DNA from: Clostridiales bacterium UBA7273
GTDB taxonomy: Bacteria; Bacillota; Clostridia; Oscillospirales; Oscillospiraceae
Assembly (NCBI GenBank): GCA_002472405.1
Contig: DKRV01000043.1
Location: 1 to 64,000 of the forward strand
Length of the DNA: 64,000 bases
Reading direction: 5' to 3'
Part shown: positions 42,752-51,588 of the stretch, in pieces
How positions within the stretch are numbered: position 1 is the first letter of the stretch
Layout of the letters: every line of letters starts with the position of its first letter
Notes under the pieces: model-generated
Database searches by the model: none
The model's input: the letters and a program-made list of their open reading frames with translations, nothing else
What the model was told of the DNA's origin: nothing
Program-made: the position numbers and the translations under genes

Positions 42752-43834
42752 ATGAACATCCTGTACCTGATAAATTATGCAGGAAAAGCAGGAACCGAAA
42801 AATACGTTCTGAACCTTATGCACATTCTGGCCGGGCAGGGCGAAACATGCCATCTGGCCTACAATGTTCCCGGCCAGCTTTCGGAAACCGTGAGCAGCGA
42901 GGGCTTTGCATGCTTCCGGTTTGAGATGAGCACAAAAAAGGCTCTCTCTGCGGCAAAGAAGCTTGCAGGCTATTGCCGCGAGAACAAAATCGACGTTATC
43001 CACGCGCAATATCCCATGGAAAACGTCATCGCCATCCTGTCCAAGCTTTTCTACCGCAAGGTAAAGGTCGTGTATACGAGCCATCTTACCATATATCAGA
43101 ACACGAAATGGAAGATACTCAACCGGCTGTTCACTCCGTTTGACCACCGCATAATCGCCGTGTGCCGTCAGGGCGCGGACATAATGGTCTCAAACGGCGT
43201 GAAAAAAGACCGCATTCAGGTGGTTTACAACGGAGTCGAGCCGAAGCGCGAGCGCGTGTATGACCGCAGCTTTGCCCGTGATTTCGGCGTTAATGACGAT
43301 ACCTTCGTCATGTCAATCATGGCGCGCTACGCCCCGGAAAAGGGACTGCCCTTCCTGCTTGCCTCGCTTGCAAAGCTCAGGCGCAAGACCGATAAGCCCT
43401 TTGTGTGCTTCATTGCCGGCGACGGCGAGGAATTTGACAACTTTGCCGTTATAAGCACAAACTCCGGCATGAGCGACCGCGTTATCCAGCTCGGCTTCCG
43501 CCGCGATTCCGACAGAATGCTGAAGGCTTCGGATCTTTATCTGAACACGAGCTCGAAAAATGAGGCAATGAGCTTTGCGATACTTGAGGCAATGAACGCC
43601 GGCGTTCCGCTTGTCGTGACCGATGTCGGCGGAAACCGCGACCTTGCCGAAACGCACACGGTCTGCGGCAAGGTTCTCAGCTTCGGCGACAGCGACGGTT
43701 TTTCCGACGCGATGCTCGAGCTCATGGAAAACGACACGCTGCGCGCAGAGTATTCGGCAAATGCGTTAAAGAAGGTAAGCGAGGAGTTTGACCTGCGCAA
43801 GCTGGCACTCGACGTGTTTGAAACATATAAATAA
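42752..43834 (+). CDS. Glycosyltransferase, GT4 family
   Basis: A 360-residue GT-B fold glycosyltransferase. The N-terminal acceptor domain begins ILYLINYAGKAGTEKYVLN, and the C-terminal donor domain has the EAMSFAILEAMNAGVPLVVTD segment (here residues about 283–303) with the catalytic glutamates of GT4 enzymes. The start at 42752 is set by GAGGTG upstream. With the DUF4330 and O-antigen-ligase-like genes it probably builds or secretes a surface polysaccharide. Confidence 0.9.
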   Translation: MNILYLINYAGKAGTEKYVLNLMHILAGQGETCHLAYNVPGQLSETVSSEGFACFRFEMSTKKALSAAKKLAGYCRENKIDVIHAQYPMENVIAILSKLFYRKVKVVYTSHLTIYQNTKWKILNRLFTPFDHRIIAVCRQGADIMVSNGVKKDRIQVVYNGVEPKRERVYDRSFARDFGVNDDTFVMSIMARYAPEKGLPFLLASLAKLRRKTDKPFVCFIAGDGEEFDNFAVISTNSGMSDRVIQLGFRRDSDRMLKASDLYLNTSSKNEAMSFAILEAMNAGVPLVVTDVGGNRDLAETHTVCGKVLSFGDSDGFSDAMLELMENDTLRAEYSANALKKVSEEFDLRKLALDVFETYK

Positions 43835-43854
43835 TCTTGAAAGGTATTGAAACA

Positions 43855-44343
43855 ATGATCGACAAAAACGGAAAACTTTTCGGAAAAATCAACATTATCG
43901 ACCTGCTGATAATCCTTGTCATTATCGCAGCTGTCGTATTTTTCGCAACCAAGGCGTTCACCCCTGCTCAGGAAGCTACGAAAACCGAGACGAGCACAGT
44001 CAGGGTTCAGTTTTTCTGCTATAAGGCTCAGGTCGGCGCAGCCGACGCGATAGAGATCGGCGCTCCTGCCTTTGAGGATACGACAAACGTCGATTTCGGC
44101 AAGGTAGTTGCCGTTGAAAGCGAGCCGTCGTACACTTACTTTGTTGATGCCGACGGCAATCAGGCCAAGGCCGAGGTAGCATATAACGACGCCGTCACCG
44201 TGACGGTCGAGCTTGAGGGCAACCTCACGGAGAAGGGTCTTTACGTCGGCGGCAGGCTATACGGCGTCGGCGCAAGCTTCACCATGCATTTCGGCAAGGC
44301 AACCATCTACGCCAGCGTTTCCGGCGTTTCCGAAGCAGCGTAA
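43855..44343 (+). CDS. DUF4330 family membrane-anchored protein
   Basis: About 162 residues: a short charged N-terminus, one membrane helix (IIDLLIILVIIAAVVFFAT, about residues 13–31) and an extracytoplasmic beta-rich domain typical of DUF4330. ATG 43855 is chosen because AAAGG lies ten bases upstream. DUF4330 genes recur next to polymerase/ligase and glycosyltransferase genes in Clostridia; its own role is unknown. Confidence 0.85.
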   Translation: MIDKNGKLFGKINIIDLLIILVIIAAVVFFATKAFTPAQEATKTETSTVRVQFFCYKAQVGAADAIEIGAPAFEDTTNVDFGKVVAVESEPSYTYFVDADGNQAKAEVAYNDAVTVTVELEGNLTEKGLYVGGRLYGVGASFTMHFGKATIYASVSGVSEAA

Positions 44344-44383
44344 TTATGAGCCTTGATATCAACGCGAAAGGAGGGCGGCTTAT

Positions 44384-45913
44384 TTGCAGTACGGCGCTAT
44401 ATTAAATTATGTTTATAATGCCTGGACTCACAGCGTGTTCTTTGCCATACTCGAAAAGATCTGGAAACCGTTTAAGCGAGCTTACGACGATCTTGCTCTG
44501 GTAAAGTGGCTGCGGCGCGGCGACCGCATCCAGGCGGTGTACGAGACTTCGCTGTTTGCGCGCATTATCCGCTTCATCCTTGATCTTATCGAAAAAATTC
44601 TATCCGCCATTGCAGGCTTTTTCGCCCCGGCGTGGGAGAGCAGTCTTATAGCAAGGCTTTGCCGCGGCAGCTTTATTCTGAATTTTGAGTTCCTGCTCGG
44701 CGCGTTTATATGCCTTATGTTCGTCATGCCGCACGAGAGCTGGAACAACGCATACGCGGTCATTGCCGCCGTGGGCTTCCTTGCACTGTATCTTATCCTC
44801 GTCGGCTGCGGAAAGCGAAAGCTTTTGTATCCGGACAAGCTCGGATTTCCGTTTGCTCTGTTTGCAATAGCGCTGCTTGTCAGCCTGCTGTTTACGCAAA
44901 GCCGCTCCGACAGCATAAGAATACTGCTGTTTTTCATTGCGGCATTTATCTTTACCTATGTCATTGCCGCCGATATAAGCGACGAAAAGCGCCTTGTGAA
45001 GCTGCTTGCATTTATCTATGCCGCCGTTATCCTCACCTCGCTTTACGCCATTATCCAGCGCAAGTTCGGCCTTGTTTACGTCAGCGCATCCTTCACCGAT
45101 CTCAAGCTCAACACCGGCATCCCCAGCCGAGTTACATCGACGCTCGATAACCCGAACAACTTCTCGGAATTTCTCGTTCTGTTCATGCCGCTGTGCGCGG
45201 CGTTTGCCGGAACGCGCAAAAAGCAGCTGAGCTGTGTTTTGCTTCTGATCGGGCTTGCGTTCCCTGCCGTTGCGCTTATCATGACCTACTCCCGCTCGGG
45301 CTGGATATCGCTCATGCTCGCAGCCTTTGTTTACATCTGGCTGCGCAACAAAAAGCTCATTCCACTTTTCATCGCGCTGGCGCTGCTTGCAATACCGCTG
45401 CTGCCATCGACGATAATAACAAGGCTCACGAGCATAGTTACAAGCTTCCTCGGAAGCAGCGGACACATCGACTCCTCCGCGCAGCACCGCTTTGCGCTGT
45501 GGCAGGGCGTTGAGTACATGATCCGCGACTATGGCGTAAGCGGAATCGGCCTCGGGCCGGCCGCGTTTGCGTCGCTGTATCCGCTGTACGCTCAGCCGCT
45601 TGCGATCGACGGCGCGGCACACACGCAGTCGTTGTATCTTGAGCTTATTCTGGAAACCGGCATACTCGGCTTTGTATCGTTCATGTGGCTTGCCCTGCGC
45701 AGCATCAAAAACTCCGTTATCGCGCGCAGAGGCTCAAGCACGCTTACAAAGACCGTGCTCATTGCCTGTGCCGCCTCATTTATCGGCATTGCGTTTTCCT
45801 GCATCGTGGAATACATCTGGTTCTATCCGAGGGATCTGTTTGCGTATTTCATTCTGCTGGGTGTCTCTTACGCCGCGATAAGCATGGCAGAGAAGGAAAA
45901 GCACACAATATAA
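44384..45913 (+). CDS. O-antigen ligase/Wzy-like membrane protein
   Basis: A 509-residue protein with about 12 membrane helices and the Wzy_C/O-antigen-ligase region (TLDNPNNFSEFLVLFMPL, then SRSGWISLMLAAFVYIW and a large external loop with HIDSSAQHRFALWQG). Such proteins polymerise or attach lipid-linked glycans on the outer face of the membrane. It starts with TTG at 44384, which has a strong AAAGGAGG eight bases before it. Third gene of the glycan cluster. Confidence 0.87.
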   Translation: MQYGAILNYVYNAWTHSVFFAILEKIWKPFKRAYDDLALVKWLRRGDRIQAVYETSLFARIIRFILDLIEKILSAIAGFFAPAWESSLIARLCRGSFILNFEFLLGAFICLMFVMPHESWNNAYAVIAAVGFLALYLILVGCGKRKLLYPDKLGFPFALFAIALLVSLLFTQSRSDSIRILLFFIAAFIFTYVIAADISDEKRLVKLLAFIYAAVILTSLYAIIQRKFGLVYVSASFTDLKLNTGIPSRVTSTLDNPNNFSEFLVLFMPLCAAFAGTRKKQLSCVLLLIGLAFPAVALIMTYSRSGWISLMLAAFVYIWLRNKKLIPLFIALALLAIPLLPSTIITRLTSIVTSFLGSSGHIDSSAQHRFALWQGVEYMIRDYGVSGIGLGPAAFASLYPLYAQPLAIDGAAHTQSLYLELILETGILGFVSFMWLALRSIKNSVIARRGSSTLTKTVLIACAASFIGIAFSCIVEYIWFYPRDLFAYFILLGVSYAAISMAEKEKHTI

Positions 45914-45926
45914 TAAAAACGAAAAA

Positions 45927-45950
45927 GCCCGACAGGAACACCTGTCGGGC
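45927..45950. terminator. Bidirectional terminator
   Basis: A 10-bp stem GCCCGACAGG/CCTGTCGGGC with an A-run before it, giving a T-run on the minus strand, so it serves mainly upp. Confidence 0.85.
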
Positions 45951-45968
45951 TTAAACTATTATGCTGAC

Positions 45969-46598
45969 TTACTTTGTGCCGAAGATGCGGTCGCCTGCGT
46001 CGCCGAGACCGGGAACGATGTAGCCGTGCTCATTGAGATGATCGTCGAGAGCGGCAACATAGATATCGACATCGGGGTGATCCTTCTGCATGCGCTCAAC
46101 GCCCTCGGGAGCGCCGATGATGCACATGAGCTTGATATGCTTCACGCCGTCGTCCTTAAGGAACTGGATAGCAGCGGAGGCCGAGCCGCCGGTTGCAAGC
46201 ATGGGGTCAACAACGATAACGTCTCTCTCATCGATATCGGGCGGCATCTTGAAGTAGTACTTCACAGGCTCGAGAGTTTCAGGATCGCGGAACAGGCCGA
46301 TGTGGCCGACCTTTACGTTGGGCATCATGCTGACCATACCATCGACCATGCCGAGGCCGGCGCGCAGGATGGGAACGATCGCAAGCTTTTTGCCGGCGAT
46401 GCGCTTAACGGTTGCCTTTGCAACGGGAGTTTCGATCTCGACATCCTCGAGGGGAAGATCTCTCGTGGCTTCATAGCACATGAGCATCGCTATCTCGGAA
46501 ACGAGCTCTCTGAATTCCTTGACGGAAGTGCCCTTGTCTCTGAGTATCGACAGCTTGTGAAGGATGAGGGGGTGGTCAAATACGCATACCTTGCTCAT
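45969..46598 (-). CDS. upp: Uracil phosphoribosyltransferase
   Basis: A 209-residue salvage enzyme that makes UMP from uracil and PRPP. The PRPP-binding motif [14 protein letters not shown] and the uracil-binding C-terminal segment [11 protein letters not shown] are intact and the length is standard. It is single, with an upstream hairpin-free spacer of about 70 bases before tsaB. Confidence 0.97.
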   Translation of the reverse strand: MSKVCVFDHPLILHKLSILRDKGTSVKEFRELVSEIAMLMCYEATRDLPLEDVEIETPVAKATVKRIAGKKLAIVPILRAGLGMVDGMVSMMPNVKVGHIGLFRDPETLEPVKYYFKMPPDIDERDVIVVDPMLATGGSASAAIQFLKDDGVKHIKLMCIIGAPEGVERMQKDHPDVDIYVAALDDHLNEHGYIVPGLGDAGDRIFGTK

Positions 46599-46669
46599 TA
46601 TTTTTCTCCTTTTTAGTCCGCTCCTGGTCGGAGCCTATTTATATACACCGGAGACCCGGTTTCTATACA

Positions 46670-47353
46670 TTATTTATTCATGCGCTCCTGGCGCTCGCGC
46701 TCGGCCTGACTCAGGCGAAGATACACCGGCAGCAGATCATCTGCCGTGCCCGGCGTTTTGTCAAGTGCGGCCATGCCCACGCCATAGGCGCTTTGATACA
46801 CGAGGTTTGACGGCGCCATGCGGCAGTCTATGCTGGCGTTTTTCATATAATCGCTTGCAATGAACGCCCCGTCGCCGACGAGAAAGACATTTTTGCCGCG
46901 TATCTCCCCGGCAAGCTCTGAAAGAGCTATCGCCCTGTCGTCACACAGGCGAACAGGCTTTCCGTACTTTATTTCAAACAGCGCGTTATACACCTGACTG
47001 CGGCGCGCGTCCATAACCGGGCAGATAATGCCGCCTGCCGGAACGCCGTGCCACGCCATCGCCTCAAGCGTAGAAACGCCGACGCACCTCTTATCGGAAG
47101 CCCACGCAAGACCCTTGACGGTGGAAACACCGATTCTGATCCCCGTGAAGGAACCCGGTCCGTGAGCGACGGCGATAAGATCAACGCCGGCAATTGTATT
47201 TTCAGTATTTTTGAGCATATCATCCACCATCGGCAGAAGCGTGCGGCTGTGAGTAAGTCCGCTGCACTGACTGTACTGCGCGATGAGCTTATCGTCCTCC
47301 ATAAGCGCAACGGATGCGGCTTTTGCAGAGGATTCAAGTGCAAGTATCAGCAT
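46670..47353 (-). CDS. tsaB: tRNA threonylcarbamoyladenosine biosynthesis protein TsaB
   Basis: A 227-residue ASKHA-fold protein (LILALESSAKAASVALM at the N-terminus, HGPGSFTGIRIGVSTVKGLA core), the scaffold partner of TsaD in making the t6A37 base of ANN-decoding tRNAs. It overlaps the end of tsaE by seven bases. TsaD is not in the window. Confidence 0.94.
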   Translation of the reverse strand: MLILALESSAKAASVALMEDDKLIAQYSQCSGLTHSRTLLPMVDDMLKNTENTIAGVDLIAVAHGPGSFTGIRIGVSTVKGLAWASDKRCVGVSTLEAMAWHGVPAGGIICPVMDARRSQVYNALFEIKYGKPVRLCDDRAIALSELAGEIRGKNVFLVGDGAFIASDYMKNASIDCRMAPSNLVYQSAYGVGMAALDKTPGTADDLLPVYLRLSQAERERQERMNK

Positions 47354-47784
47354 TTTGCATTTCCCTCCTCAATGGTGATCTTTCTTTCGCTGTCGCCGAG
47401 CTTTTCGATGCGCAGGACGATCTCGTCGCCAAAAAACGCATCCTCGACCTTTTCGCTCCATTCGACGGCGCACACGGCTCCGCGGCGGAGATAATCCTCC
47501 CAGCCGATGTCGAACAGCTCGTCCGCACTCTCAAGGCGATACATGTCGAAATGGATAAGCTCGCGCTCGCCGATGTATTCGTTTACGATGGTAAACGTCG
47601 GGCTGGACACACGGCACGTAAGCCCCATGCCCTTTGCCATGCCGCGCACGAAGGCGGTTTTTCCGGCTCCGAGGTCGCCGTACATGGCGATAACGGTTCC
47701 GTCGGGGAGATCCTTTGCAAACTTTTTGCCTATGCTCTCTGTTTCCGCTTCACTGTGGCTTATATATGTCTGCACTGACCTCAC
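47347..47784 (-). CDS. tsaE: tRNA threonylcarbamoyladenosine biosynthesis ATPase TsaE
   Basis: A 145-residue P-loop ATPase of the t6A pathway with Walker A GDLGAGKTAFVRG and the family C-terminal AVEWSEKVEDAF block. It forms a coupled operon with tsaB and is divergent from the ftsW-type gene. Confidence 0.95.
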   Translation of the reverse strand: MRSVQTYISHSEAETESIGKKFAKDLPDGTVIAMYGDLGAGKTAFVRGMAKGMGLTCRVSSPTFTIVNEYIGERELIHFDMYRLESADELFDIGWEDYLRRGAVCAVEWSEKVEDAFFGDEIVLRIEKLGDSERKITIEEGNAKC

Positions 47785-47834
47785 CTCATTTTTTAAACTT
47801 TTTCTGAATTTGAATTATACCACAAGATACCTCA

Positions 47835-47863
47835 TTGCGTAAAGGGCAATAATATGCTAAAAT
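47835..47863 (+). promoter_or_regulatory. Predicted promoter of the SEDS gene
   Basis: TTGCGT (47835–47840), 17 bases, TAAAAT (47858–47863). Transcription would begin near 47870, which limits where translation of the SEDS gene can start. Confidence 0.5.
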
Positions 47864-47923
47864 GTATCGCATCAAGCTGCGATTATTTGTGAAATCGGGC
47901 ATTTTTGAAGGGCGGCGACGACG

Positions 47924-49069
47924 ATTAAAATCGATTCCAGAAAAATTAAAGACTTTTTCAAACGGGCGGATATTTTTCTTCTCGCTGTCTGCATGATATG
48001 CACAATCTTCGGCATCGTCATGATCTACAGTATGACAAGCTCCTACGGCTGGGCAAAATACGTCGTCGTTCAGGGCTTTGCAATGTTCCTCGGCATCGGC
48101 GCATTCGTCGTGTTCACCGTCATCGACCCCGATCTTATTGCCGATAAGTGGGTTTATCTTACGATATTCAACGTTCTGTTCATCGTCGGACTTATCTTCT
48201 TCGGTAAGGGCGACGAGGTCGGCTCGCGCGCATGGTATCGCTTTGCCGGTATCGGCGTTCAGCCGTCTGAGATCGTTAAGGTCATATTCATCGTCCTTAT
48301 CGCAAAGCAGATGGCAACATATAAAGAACAGCGCACGCTCAACAAATTCCCGTCGGTTCTGAAGCTCGGCATTCACTGGGCACTGTATTTCGGCCTTATA
48401 ACCGTCATTCCCAACGACCTGGGCAGCGCGCTTATATTCCTCGCGATATTCGTGGTCATGCTCATCTGCGCAGGCATCGCGTGGTACTGGATGGCCGCGG
48501 CAGCGGCTGTCGTTGCGGCAATGATCCCTCTGTTTTGGAACTTCTTCCTTGCCGATTATCAGAAAAACCGTATCCTCGCGCCGTACATTCCCGACGTGGT
48601 CGATCCCACGGGTCAGGGCATAACGTGGCAGATGAATCTGTGCAAGGACGCTCTTGCCTCCGGCCGCTGGACGGGCGTGGGCTTCGGCGAGGGCAGCTTC
48701 TCGCAGAGCAGCTATAATGCAAGACACACCGACTGTATCTTTGCCTCGATAGGCGAAGAGCTTGGCATGGTAGCCGGCATAATCATCATCGTTCTGCTTA
48801 GCATAATCATCATCCGCTGCTGCATCATCGGCGTGCGCTCGGGCAGCCCGTTCGGAATGCTCATCTGCTTCGGCGTTGCAACGGCGCTTGCGTTCCAGAC
48901 CTTTATTAACATAGGCATGTGCATCGGCATAACGCCGGTTATCGGCATAACGCTTCCGTTTTTCAGCTACGGCGGCTCGTCGATCGTCGCAATGTATGCC
49001 GCAGTCGGATTGGTCTCGGGCGTAAAATACCGACCCAAGCCGCGGCAAAACTTCCTGCAATATCAGTAA
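47924..49069 (+). CDS. FtsW/RodA/SpoVE family SEDS glycosyltransferase
   Basis: About 381 residues with ten membrane helices. SEDS proteins polymerise peptidoglycan glycan chains from lipid II. Family landmarks: GSRAWYRFAGIGVQPSEIVK, the large outer loop with IPDVVDPTGQGITWQM, and FFSYGGSSIVAMYAAVGL. The start is odd. The first in-frame ATG (47993) would cut away most of helix 1 (IFLLAVCMICTIFGIVMIYS), and the in-frame stop at 47906–47908 leaves no ATG, GTG or TTG upstream. ATT at 47924, behind GAAGGGCGG, would give a normal N-terminus (KIDSRKIKDFFKRADIF). I mark that start with moderate confidence. Confidence 0.85.
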   Translation: MKIDSRKIKDFFKRADIFLLAVCMICTIFGIVMIYSMTSSYGWAKYVVVQGFAMFLGIGAFVVFTVIDPDLIADKWVYLTIFNVLFIVGLIFFGKGDEVGSRAWYRFAGIGVQPSEIVKVIFIVLIAKQMATYKEQRTLNKFPSVLKLGIHWALYFGLITVIPNDLGSALIFLAIFVVMLICAGIAWYWMAAAAAVVAAMIPLFWNFFLADYQKNRILAPYIPDVVDPTGQGITWQMNLCKDALASGRWTGVGFGEGSFSQSSYNARHTDCIFASIGEELGMVAGIIIIVLLSIIIIRCCIIGVRSGSPFGMLICFGVATALAFQTFINIGMCIGITPVIGITLPFFSYGGSSIVAMYAAVGLVSGVKYRPKPRQNFLQYQ

Positions 49070-49427
49070 TTTAAATCTCCGACCGGCGGTCGGAGATTTA
49101 AGCGTGTCAAAAAAGTCTGTGCCTTTTTTTGCACGCTTCAAAAACGCCACATTTTTTGTGAAAACAAGTTTTCACGAAAAATCTCGCTACGCTCGTCAAA
49201 AAGCCTGATAAATCAGGCGTTTTTGATGGCTATTAATCCAATTTCGAGTGGGGCCTTTTTCTCGCTGCGGCTCGGTCACGTCGCGGCTCTGACATGCCCC
49301 CGGCATGTCATTCACTACCGCGCCGCCGCTTCGCTACCCCTCGAGCTCCCCTGCTGCTCTACTATCTTTCTTTTGCAGCATAGTTTTTCAACAGCCTGAA
49401 ATCTCCGACCGTCCGGTCGGAGATTTT
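49070..49427. other. Hairpin-rich non-coding region
   Basis: 358 bases without a supportable gene. It is bracketed by two near-identical hairpins: TAAATCTCCGACC and its complement at 49072–49100, and AAATCTCCGACC with its complement at 49399–49426, the latter ending in TTTTTT. Inside are GTGAAAACAAGTTTTCAC, GCCTGATAAATCAGGC followed by T-run, and TGACATGCC with GGCATGTCA. The outer pair acts as terminators for the convergent genes. The inner part looks like an inserted repeat or a structured transcript; I see no reading frame. Confidence 0.6.
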
Positions 49428-49961
49428 TTATGTCAGGCCGATGAATTTCATTGCCTTGAAGCTTTGCAGGATCATGCCCTTAAGCTCCTCCTCGTTCTCC
49501 TTTTTGCCGCGCTCGACCCAGGTTATCATTATGCCCATCATCGAGGACGCAATTATGGACGCAAGATAGTCAAGCAGCGCCGAGTCGCCGAGCGCCGGGA
49601 TATCGGGGCGAAGCTTTTCCGAGCAGCGGCGCAGGCTTGCGTACAGCATGTCGCCTCGGCCGATGCCTACAACGGCCTCTATCATATCCGCATGGCGAAA
49701 CCACGTTCTGAACACCGCCTCGCTTATATTCGAGTAATCCGACGCAAAGGCCTCCTCAAACACTCTGTCGCACATAAGAGCAAGCACATCCTCCATGCGG
49801 TCAAAGTTGCGGTAAAACGTCGAGCGGCTTACGCCGGATACGCGCTGGATATCCGATATCGTTACGCTTTCAAAGCTTTTTTCCTTCAGGCAGCGTTTGA
49901 GCCCGCCGCATATAAGCTCAACCGAGGCTTGCGCACGTTTATCTTCCTTGATGTGGTACAT
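49428..49961 (-). CDS. TetR/AcrR family regulator
   Basis: 177 residues with a clear N-terminal helix-turn-helix (ISDIQRVSGVSRSTFYRNF) and a TetR_C-type helical ligand domain. It is divergent from the EFR1-ferredoxin gene across a 102-bp spacer, which makes that gene a likely target. The ligand is unknown. Confidence 0.88.
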   Translation of the reverse strand: MYHIKEDKRAQASVELICGGLKRCLKEKSFESVTISDIQRVSGVSRSTFYRNFDRMEDVLALMCDRVFEEAFASDYSNISEAVFRTWFRHADMIEAVVGIGRGDMLYASLRRCSEKLRPDIPALGDSALLDYLASIIASSMMGIMITWVERGKKENEEELKGMILQSFKAMKFIGLT

Positions 49962-50063
49962 TTTCGGCTCCTTTGTATTATTTTGCTGCGGTACTATTGT
50001 ATCACATTTTGTTTTGTGCTACAATCGGTACATGAAGAATTTTTAACAAGGGAGTAATGAACA

Positions 50064-50846
50064 ATGAGCAAAAACGTTATCTTCTGCTATTCGGGCAGCG
50101 GCAACTGTCTGGACTTTGCAAAGAACATTGCAAAAGGCCTCGGCGATACGGACATCATCATGATGCGTAAGGCGCCGGTGAAAACCGATGTAAGGGACGC
50201 AGAACGCGTCGGCTTTATCGTCCCCTGCTACGGCGGCGGCCTGCCCGGCGACGTTGAGAGCTTTCTCGGCAGCATCAGGATCTCGCCGGACGCGTACACC
50301 TTCGCAGTCGGCCAGTACGCCGGCTATCTCGGCTGCGGCCTGCACAAGATCGACAAGCAGTTCAAGCTCGACCTGTGGACGGGGCTTTCCCATCAGTGCT
50401 CATGCATATGGCTGTTCCCCCATCAGCTCATGCTGCCGCCGGTAACGCCCAAGATGGCGCAGAAGCGCAGCGAGCGCATGGCGAAAAGGCTTGTAAAGTC
50501 CATTCTCGCGGGCGAAAAGAGCAAGAAAGCTCCCCCGAAAATGGGGCTTAACGCGCTCGAGAGCAAGGTTTGGCCGAAGCTTGCGGTCGGCAAGGCCAAG
50601 AAATTTGCCGTCACCGACGCGTGCATCGGCTGCCACCAGTGCGAAAAGCTCTGCCCGAAGGGCAACATCCGCTTTGTTGACGGAAAGCCCACTTTCGGCA
50701 CAAACTGCATCCAGTGCCTCAGCTGCCTGCAATACTGCCCGAAGGAGGCCATAACGCTGACTGAAAAGAGCGTAAAGCGCGAGCATTACCACAACCCCAA
50801 CGTCAGCGCCGCCGAGCTTATGGAGAGCATCATTCATATTTATTGA
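50064..50846 (+). CDS. EFR1-type flavodoxin–ferredoxin fusion
   Basis: A 260-residue protein of the EFR1 (EFhand-like ferrodoxin) family. An N-terminal flavodoxin-like domain (IFCYSGSGNCLDFAKNIA binds the FMN phosphate) is joined to a C-terminal 2[4Fe-4S] ferredoxin (CIGCHQCEKLCPKGN and CIQCLSCLQYCPKEA). Probably an internal electron carrier in anaerobic metabolism; the partner enzyme is not evident. Divergent from a TetR gene that may control it. Confidence 0.92.
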   Translation: MSKNVIFCYSGSGNCLDFAKNIAKGLGDTDIIMMRKAPVKTDVRDAERVGFIVPCYGGGLPGDVESFLGSIRISPDAYTFAVGQYAGYLGCGLHKIDKQFKLDLWTGLSHQCSCIWLFPHQLMLPPVTPKMAQKRSERMAKRLVKSILAGEKSKKAPPKMGLNALESKVWPKLAVGKAKKFAVTDACIGCHQCEKLCPKGNIRFVDGKPTFGTNCIQCLSCLQYCPKEAITLTEKSVKREHYHNPNVSAAELMESIIHIY

Positions 50847-50906
50847 TATTTCGCGCCTGCTGTGTTATACTCATATCATCCAATAATTATAAGCGGAGAA
50901 TGAGAC

Positions 50907-51275
50907 ATGGTAACTTTCAAACTTAAAGAAGAAAACGACCAGCAGCTTGTCTACTGGTACTTCCCCCACGGCAACGAGGAAAACGGCCACGGCACGATAG
51001 TCATCGACCGCGTCCTCGGCAAGCTTGATGTAACCGAGCTTGCTCCCGATGACAGGCTTGTTCGCCACACGGTTGAAAATCAGAACCGCTGGCGCAAGGC
51101 AGTCAACCAGATGCGCAACATCGAGCAGATACCCGAGCTTACCGACGAGGAATGGCCCGAGGCCACCGAGGACAGGATAAGCACCGTTTTTGCCGACCAC
51201 GCGATCCAGAAGATCGTCGAGGCATACAACAACGGCGAAATACTTGAAGAAGGCGTTGAGACCTGGAACATCTGA
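50907..51275 (+). CDS. Conserved-looking hypothetical protein
   Basis: A 122-residue soluble, acidic protein with no motif I recognise. It starts with a short beta-rich part (VTFKLKEENDQQLVYWYFPH), then has an ordinary globular composition, with a helical C-terminal third. AAGCGGAG lies ahead of the ATG. It has its own terminator. The next three genes encode the very small peptides, but a separate promoter follows, so no functional link can be claimed. Confidence 0.7.
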   Translation: MVTFKLKEENDQQLVYWYFPHGNEENGHGTIVIDRVLGKLDVTELAPDDRLVRHTVENQNRWRKAVNQMRNIEQIPELTDEEWPEATEDRISTVFADHAIQKIVEAYNNGEILEEGVETWNI

Positions 51276-51286
51276 TATTAACAGGA

Positions 51287-51333
51287 AAAATAGCGGAATG
51301 TGAGCAAAAAACTTGCGTTCCGCTATTTTTTTA
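51287..51333 (+). terminator. Terminator after the hypothetical gene
   Basis: A 12-bp stem AAAATAGCGGAA/TTCCGCTATTTT with an inner helix GCAAAAAACTTGC-like loop, ending in a T-run. Confidence 0.8.
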
Positions 51334-51352
51334 GTTATTTTTCTTATTTTCC

Positions 51353-51398
51353 TTGACGAACTGGTTATTTAATGATATTATCACGGTGGAAATAGTCA
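51353..51398 (+). promoter_or_regulatory. Promoter and start-site motif of small peptide genes 1 and 2
   Basis: TTGACG (51353–51358), 17 bases, TATTAT (51376–51381). The 11-base motif GGAAATAGTCA (51388–51398) begins exactly 12 bases after the first base of -10, around the expected transcription start. The same motif at the same distance occurs at the third peptide gene. Confidence 0.72.
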
Positions 51399-51436
51399 TT
51401 AAACAATTTTAATAACTAAGAGAAAGGAAGAAAAGA

Positions 51437-51544
51437 ATGAAAGCAATCTATAACCTCATCAAGAAGATCGTCGGCGACAATGAGCCCAACTCCAAGGACG
51501 AATTTGAAGTTCTCGATAAGTTCTTTGAGAATCTGCCCTTCTGA
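51437..51544 (+). CDS. Small acidic peptide SP1 (35 residues)
   Basis: ATG 51437 follows AGAAAGGAAG. The peptide has a hydrophobic-basic N-terminus (MKAIYNLIKKIVGDN) and then the family segment EPNSKDEFEVLDKFFENL. The last 18 residues align without gaps to those of SP2 and SP3. No cysteine and no signal peptide. It is the first gene of a two-gene unit (SP2 begins 44 bases on). The function is unknown. Short length alone would not justify calling it, but three related copies with matched promoters and binding sites do. Confidence 0.72.
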   Translation: MKAIYNLIKKIVGDNEPNSKDEFEVLDKFFENLPF

Positions 51545-51588
51545 TTTAAGAAAAAGCTGTTGCAATAAAATTTAAAGGAGAAACGCCA

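Noticed and set aside
47786..49150. 454-codon open frame antisense to the SEDS gene
   Set aside because: Very rich in charged residues and without domains; explained by codon bias of the sense gene with its ten membrane helices.
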